This document shows positions 23,944-27,389 of a stretch of 27,389 bases of DNA, piece after piece. A program made the position numbers and the translations under genes. The DNA comes from Bacteroidales bacterium (GTDB lineage: Bacteria > Bacteroidota > Bacteroidia > Bacteroidales > WCHB1-69). The stretch spans positions 1 to 27,389 of the forward strand of contig DUOL01000144.1 in NCBI GenBank assembly GCA_012838875.1, read 5' to 3'. The notes beneath the pieces are model-generated. The model saw nothing but the letters and a program-made list of their open reading frames with translations, was not told the origin of the DNA and ran no database searches. Each line of letters opens with the position of its first letter. Within the stretch, counting starts at the first letter, position 1.

Positions 23944-24939
23944 TTAATCCTTATCTAATTTATATTTTGTTACATTCATTCCAAATTCCAGACCTCTTGC
24001 TTTAACAATATCTTCAAGTTCAGAAAGAGATTTCTTACCGAAATTGCGAAATTTAAGCAGGTCACTTTTATGAATCGAAACAAGATCTCCGAGCGTTTCT
24101 AATTCTGCTGCTTTAAGGCAATTCATTGCTCTAACGGAAAGGTCTAAATCGGCAATTTTAGATTTCAAAATTTGTCTAATACGTAATGTTTCTTCGTCAA
24201 ACTCGTCGTGGATTCCTCCTATAAAAGGCAAGTCGGCGGCAATTTTCTCATCCGAGAAGAGTGCAAAATGCTGAATTAAAATTTTAGCGGCTTCTTTCAA
24301 AGCTTCTTTAGGGTGAATAGAGCCGTCTGTTTGAATATCAAGAATAAGTTTTTCAAAATCCGTTTTCTGCTCAACTCGGTAATTTTCTATGACATACTGT
24401 ACGTTTTTAATTGGCGTATGAATAGAATCAAGGTTAATAATACCGATTCCTTCGTGTAATGTTTTATTTTCTTCTGCCGGCACGTACCCACGACCTTTAT
24501 TAATAGTAATTTCCATAGTTAATTTTACGGAAGGTTCCATGCGGCAAATAAGTTCATCTTCGTTCAGTACTTGAAAGAAGTTTAAAAAACGATTCATGTC
24601 TCCGGCAGAAAATTTATCTTGTCCCGCAATTGTAATCGTAGCTTTTTCTTCGTCAGTATTTTCAATTTTATTTTTAAATCTAACTTTTTTAAGATTTAAG
24701 ATGATATCGGTAACATCTTCCATTACTCCATGAATTGAAGAAAATTCATGATACACTCCTTCAATTTTAACTGAAGTAATTGCAAAACCTTCCAAAGAAG
24801 ATAGTAACACACGTCTTAAAGCGTTACCAACTGTAAGTCCATAACCGGGTTGAAGCGGACGAAATTCAAATTTTCCTTGAAATTCATCAGATTCAAGCAT
24901 AATTACTTTGTCTGGTTTTTGAAAAGATAATATTGCCAT
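23944..24939 (-). CDS. rpoA: RNA polymerase alpha subunit
   Basis: This 331-residue protein initiates core polymerase assembly and contacts promoter DNA and regulators. The N-terminal dimerisation domain (about 1-230) contains FEFRPLQPGYGLTVGNALRR and the LLSSLEGFAITSVKIEGV segment. The C-terminal domain (about 255-325) has LDLSVRAMNCLKAAELETLG and FGKKSLSELEDIVKARGL, the DNA-binding helix-hairpin-helix. Both domains are complete. It lies 86 bp behind rpsD and 4 bp ahead of rplQ, as is usual at the end of the alpha operon. Confidence 0.98.
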   Translation of the reverse strand: MAILSFQKPDKVIMLESDEFQGKFEFRPLQPGYGLTVGNALRRVLLSSLEGFAITSVKIEGVYHEFSSIHGVMEDVTDIILNLKKVRFKNKIENTDEEKATITIAGQDKFSAGDMNRFLNFFQVLNEDELICRMEPSVKLTMEITINKGRGYVPAEENKTLHEGIGIINLDSIHTPIKNVQYVIENYRVEQKTDFEKLILDIQTDGSIHPKEALKEAAKILIQHFALFSDEKIAADLPFIGGIHDEFDEETLRIRQILKSKIADLDLSVRAMNCLKAAELETLGDLVSIHKSDLLKFRNFGKKSLSELEDIVKARGLEFGMNVTKYKLDKD

Positions 24940-25025
24940 TTTATATATGTTTGTTTAAATTTTATAACTATTTCTCTTTTTCTGTTACGGTAAATATCTT
25001 TAACTATTATCGAATTAATTCTCTA

Positions 25026-25631
25026 TTATTTAGAATATAACTCAACAATTGCTTGTTCATTGATATTTTCCGGAATTTCTTCTCTTTCAGGGTAATTCAT
25101 AAATTTACCGCTCATCAGAGCACTGTCCCACTCTAACCATGAATAAGGGTTCGATTTTCCGCTTAACGAGTTTGTAATAACTTCAAGAACTTTAGAACGT
25201 TCACGAACTGCAACAATATCACCGGGTACGAGCATAGCGGACGGAATGTTACAAATTTTCCCGTTCAACAAGATATGACGATGCGTAACCAATTGACGAG
25301 CCGCCGCACGAGTCGGAGCTATACCAAGACGATAGACAACGTTGTCAATTCTTGATTCAAGGAATTTCATTAAGTTATCACCCGTAACTCCCTTTTTACT
25401 TTGTGCCTTTTTAAAAGTTTTTTTAAATTGACGTTCTAAAATACCGTAAGTATATTTTGTTTTTTGTTTTTCCAGCAGTTGCAATCCATACTCAGATAAT
25501 TTTGAGCGTCTTTTATTAAGCCCATGTTGTCCGGGCGGATAATTTTTCTTTTCAAAATATTTATCTGCACCATAAATAGGTTCTTTGAACTTTCTTGCAA
25601 TTTTGGTTTTTGGTCCCGTATATCTTGCCAT
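25026..25631 (-). CDS. rpsD: 30S ribosomal protein S4
   Basis: This 201-residue primary 16S rRNA-binding protein of the small-subunit body often represses its own operon in other bacteria. The start MARYTGPKTKIARKF lacks the N-terminal zinc-finger cysteines found in some S4 proteins. NYPPGQHGLNKRRSKLSEYG and the S4 RNA-binding domain ESRIDNVVYRLGIAPTRAAA with QLVTHRHILLNGK are diagnostic. It is intact, lies 65 bp after rpsK, and shows nothing unusual. Confidence 0.98.
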   Translation of the reverse strand: MARYTGPKTKIARKFKEPIYGADKYFEKKNYPPGQHGLNKRRSKLSEYGLQLLEKQKTKYTYGILERQFKKTFKKAQSKKGVTGDNLMKFLESRIDNVVYRLGIAPTRAAARQLVTHRHILLNGKICNIPSAMLVPGDIVAVRERSKVLEVITNSLSGKSNPYSWLEWDSALMSGKFMNYPEREEIPENINEQAIVELYSK

Positions 25632-25696
25632 AATTCTATCTTATATTTGCGTTTTTTTAATTCTACTTAATTTATCCAAAAATAATTCATCTTCAA

Positions 25697-26086
25697 CTAT
25701 ACACGTCTTCTTTTCGGAGGACGACAACCATTATGTGGTAAAGGAGTAACGTCTGTAATCTCTTCAACCATAATTCCTGCGGTATGTATAGTACGTATCG
25801 CAGATTCACGTCCGCTTCCGGGGCCTTTAACGTAAACTTTCACTTTTCTCAAACCCAAATCATAAGCTACCTTTGAGCAATCTTGTGCTGCCATCTGAGC
25901 CGCATAAGGTGTATTTTTCTTGGAACCGCGGAAACCCATCTTCCCGGCTGACGACCATGAAATAACTTGCCCTTCGCTATTGGTCAACGTTACGATAACG
26001 TTATTAAAAGATGCATTAACAAACGCTTTTCCGTTAGCATCTACCTTTACTACTTTTTTCTTAACTGTTTTAGTACTTTTTGCCAT
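25697..26086 (-). CDS. rpsK: 30S ribosomal protein S11
   Basis: This 129-residue protein of the small-subunit platform contacts the 16S rRNA that binds the mRNA 5' region. Diagnostic stretches are NASFNNVIVTLTNSEGQVI, SSAGKMGFRGSKKNTPYAAQ and the C-terminal DVTPLPHNGCRPPKRRRV. A lysine-rich N-terminus (AKSTKTVKKKVVKV) precedes the conserved domain. It is complete and lies in standard order between rpsM and rpsD. Confidence 0.98.
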   Translation of the reverse strand: MAKSTKTVKKKVVKVDANGKAFVNASFNNVIVTLTNSEGQVISWSSAGKMGFRGSKKNTPYAAQMAAQDCSKVAYDLGLRKVKVYVKGPGSGRESAIRTIHTAGIMVEEITDVTPLPHNGCRPPKRRRV

Positions 26087-26147
26087 ATTTTTTTTCTTTG
26101 CCTCTGAATTATTTTAAAGAATGCATAATGTAAATTCCACCTAAATC

Positions 26148-26522
26148 TTATTTCGTTGCTTTTTTCTTATTAGCAACCGTTTTCTTACGTCCTTTTCTTG
26201 TACGAGCATTATTCTTTGTACTTTGTCCTCTTAACGGTAGCCCGATACGATGACGAATTCCTCGATAACAACCAATATCCATTAATCGTTTAATATTCAT
26301 CTGTACTTCCGAACGTAAAGCTCCCTCAACTTTCATATTATTAATAATACCGCGAATCGCCGCTAACTCATCGTCATTCCATTCACTCACCTTCTTATCA
26401 TAGCTAATCTCGGCTTTATCTAATATTTGTTGGGCTAAACTTCTACCAATACCATAAATATAAGTTAACCCTATTTCTCCTCTTTTGTTTTTTGGTAAAT
26501 CAATACCTGCAATTCTTGCCAT
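26148..26522 (-). CDS. rpsM: 30S ribosomal protein S13
   Basis: This 124-residue protein of the small-subunit head forms bridges to the large subunit and contacts P-site tRNA. The start MARIAGIDLPKNKRGEIGLT, the helix-two-turn-helix region TYIYGIGRSLAQQIL, and GCYRGIRHRIGLPLRGQ followed by TKNNARTRKGRKK are all diagnostic. It ends in a basic tail (KKTVANKKKATK). The gene is complete. Confidence 0.98.
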   Translation of the reverse strand: MARIAGIDLPKNKRGEIGLTYIYGIGRSLAQQILDKAEISYDKKVSEWNDDELAAIRGIINNMKVEGALRSEVQMNIKRLMDIGCYRGIRHRIGLPLRGQSTKNNARTRKGRKKTVANKKKATK

Positions 26523-26555
26523 ATATTTCTAATTATGAATTTTATTTATAATGAA

Positions 26556-26672
26556 TTATCCTTGACGTTGTTTGAATTTAGGATTCTTTTTGTTAATAAC
26601 ATAGACAACCCCTTTTCTTTTAACAACAATACAGTCATCTGACCGTTTCTTTACTGATGCTCTAACTTTCAT
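26556..26672 (-). CDS. rpmJ: 50S ribosomal protein L36
   Basis: A 38-codon gene on the minus strand starts at the ATG at 26670-26672. The product starts MKVRASVKKRSDDC, continues through IVVKRKGVVYVINKKNP and ends KFKQRQG. This matches L36, which binds 23S rRNA. The usual zinc-ligand pattern CxxC...C...H is reduced to a single Cys, so this is the zinc-free form. It sits in the expected place between infA and rpsM. Confidence 0.93.
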   Translation of the reverse strand: MKVRASVKKRSDDCIVVKRKGVVYVINKKNPKFKQRQG

Positions 26673-26687
26673 TTTATCCGCAATTTA

Positions 26688-26906
26688 TTATTTATATCTA
26701 AATGTAATTCTTCCTTTACTTAAATCGTATGGGTTCATCTCCACTTTCACCTTATCACCGGTCAAAATTTTAATATAATGCAATCTCATTTTACCGGAAA
26801 TATGCGCAGTAATAATATGACCATTTTCTAATTGAACACGAAATAGCGCATTCCCTAAGGATTCTGTCACGGTACCGTCTTGTTCAATAGATGCTTGTTT
26901 TGCCAT
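26688..26906 (-). CDS. infA: Translation initiation factor IF-1
   Basis: This 72-residue OB-fold (S1-like) protein occupies the ribosomal A site during initiation. The start MAKQASIEQDGTVTE, the core FRVQLENGHIITAHISGKMR and the end VEMNPYDLSKGRITFRYK are characteristic. It is the first gene of the cluster in this window, 15 bp ahead of rpmJ. The genes that often precede it (secY, map) do not follow immediately upstream; a promoter and a repeat element lie there instead. Confidence 0.98.
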   Translation of the reverse strand: MAKQASIEQDGTVTESLGNALFRVQLENGHIITAHISGKMRLHYIKILTGDKVKVEMNPYDLSKGRITFRYK

Positions 26907-27226
26907 ACGTTATAGAGTATTATTTACTTAATTTTGTTTCTATTTTGGGACATTTTCCAAATACAAATTCATTACTCTTTTTGAAACATTTTGTTTATTT
27001 ATTTATCAATCAGCACTTTAGCAACTTTTTAAATAAATATTTTTTCACTTCAAAAAGTCGGCAAATATACAAATATATTTTCATTATACAAACATACTTT
27101 TCATTTTTTTTAAAAATTATAATGAAAAAGAGAGATTAAATTAAAAATTCCCAAAAAACGAACCATAAATTTTCTATCAATGATGATTTTCTTTTACTGC
27201 ATTTACAGCACTAAAAGGATAATAAT
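26907..27226 (-). promoter_or_regulatory. Upstream region of the ribosomal cluster with strong promoter at 27062-27092
   Basis: On the minus strand TTTG (27089-27092) and TATATTTG (27062-27069) are spaced by 19 bp, an ideal Bacteroidota promoter. A second TATATTTG overlaps at 27070-27077. The transcript would have a leader of about 150 nt before infA, long enough for leader-based control, though I see no defined structure in it. No gene is present between infA and repeat copy C. Confidence 0.75.
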
Positions 27227-27389
27227 AATTTTTATTAGGGCGTGTCCCGTTCGCTAGCGCTCACGGGTCGGCGCCCGGTTCCAAGTCCGCGGGCACAAGC
27301 CGTGGGGACGCAAAGCGGCAAAAAGAGCTTACAAGCTCGCTTTTTTGCCGCTGCGTCCCCAGCGGCTTCCGCCCTTGCGGGCTTTCCAC
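27227..27389 (+). repeat. GC-rich structured dispersed repeat, copy C, cut by window end
   Basis: It begins with the same junction as copy A (AATTTTTATTAGGGCGTGTC) and continues almost identically to copy B up to GGGCTTTCCAC at the window edge, so the 3' third is missing here. The central hairpin GCGGCAAAAA...TTTTTTGCCGC is intact, with a better paired apex (GAGCTT-ACA-AGCTC) than in copy B. Confidence 0.85.

Noticed and set aside
26891..27139. 82-codon plus-strand ORF over the infA upstream region
   Set aside because: It runs across the predicted promoter, starts inside infA on the other strand, and encodes a Phe/Leu/Ile/Lys-rich composition typical of AT-rich noncoding DNA.

Overview
The window is AT-rich and comes from a member of the Bacteroidota, most likely of Bacteroidales type. 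Three things point there: TAnnTTTG-type -7 promoter boxes in front of several genes, the infA-rpmJ-rpsM-rpsK-rpsD-rpoA-rplQ order, and the style of the exported proteins (S9 lipoprotein peptidase, LptF/G permease, Rhs remnants). This is inference from gene content; no rRNA is present.

Positions 1-8374 hold a complete class 2 type V CRISPR-Cas locus read on the minus strand. From promoter to end it runs: a palindromic candidate operator in the promoter, a 1304-residue effector, a DUF3800 plus TPR-like protein, cas4, cas1, cas2, a terminator-like hairpin, a short leader with its own -7 box, and a CRISPR array that runs off the left edge. The repeat ends in the standard Cas12a handle. The effector, however, is not ordinary Cas12a. 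It has a CxxC...CxxC zinc ribbon where Cas12a has its Nuc domain, and many sequence blocks that I recognise from Cas12a2, the RNA-triggered abortive-infection nuclease. The DUF3800-TPR gene, 11 bp behind the effector, is the most unusual member and a candidate accessory factor. A tRNA-Gly(CCC) gene lies just upstream of the cas promoter.

Positions 8554-13201 are chromosomal: a PLP aminotransferase (-), then an S9 peptidase lipoprotein overlapping an LptF/LptG permease (+).

Positions 13202-15723 form an accessory, decaying stretch: two copies (A, B) of a GC-rich structured repeat of about 190 bp, a 413-bp element with 32-bp inverted ends around a broken ORF, and a frameshifted Rhs C-terminal remnant overlapping a probable immunity-type gene. 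A third repeat copy (C) runs off the right edge.

Positions 15724-23081 are metabolic and housekeeping: pta, a tiny exported ORF and a fused LeuCD-type hydro-lyase (-); tdh, a ZIP metal transporter and kbl (+, threonine catabolism); and recF (-). Positions 23187-27092 are the end of the ribosomal-protein cluster (infA to rplQ, including a short rpmJ), with a near-ideal promoter and a strong terminator-like hairpin.
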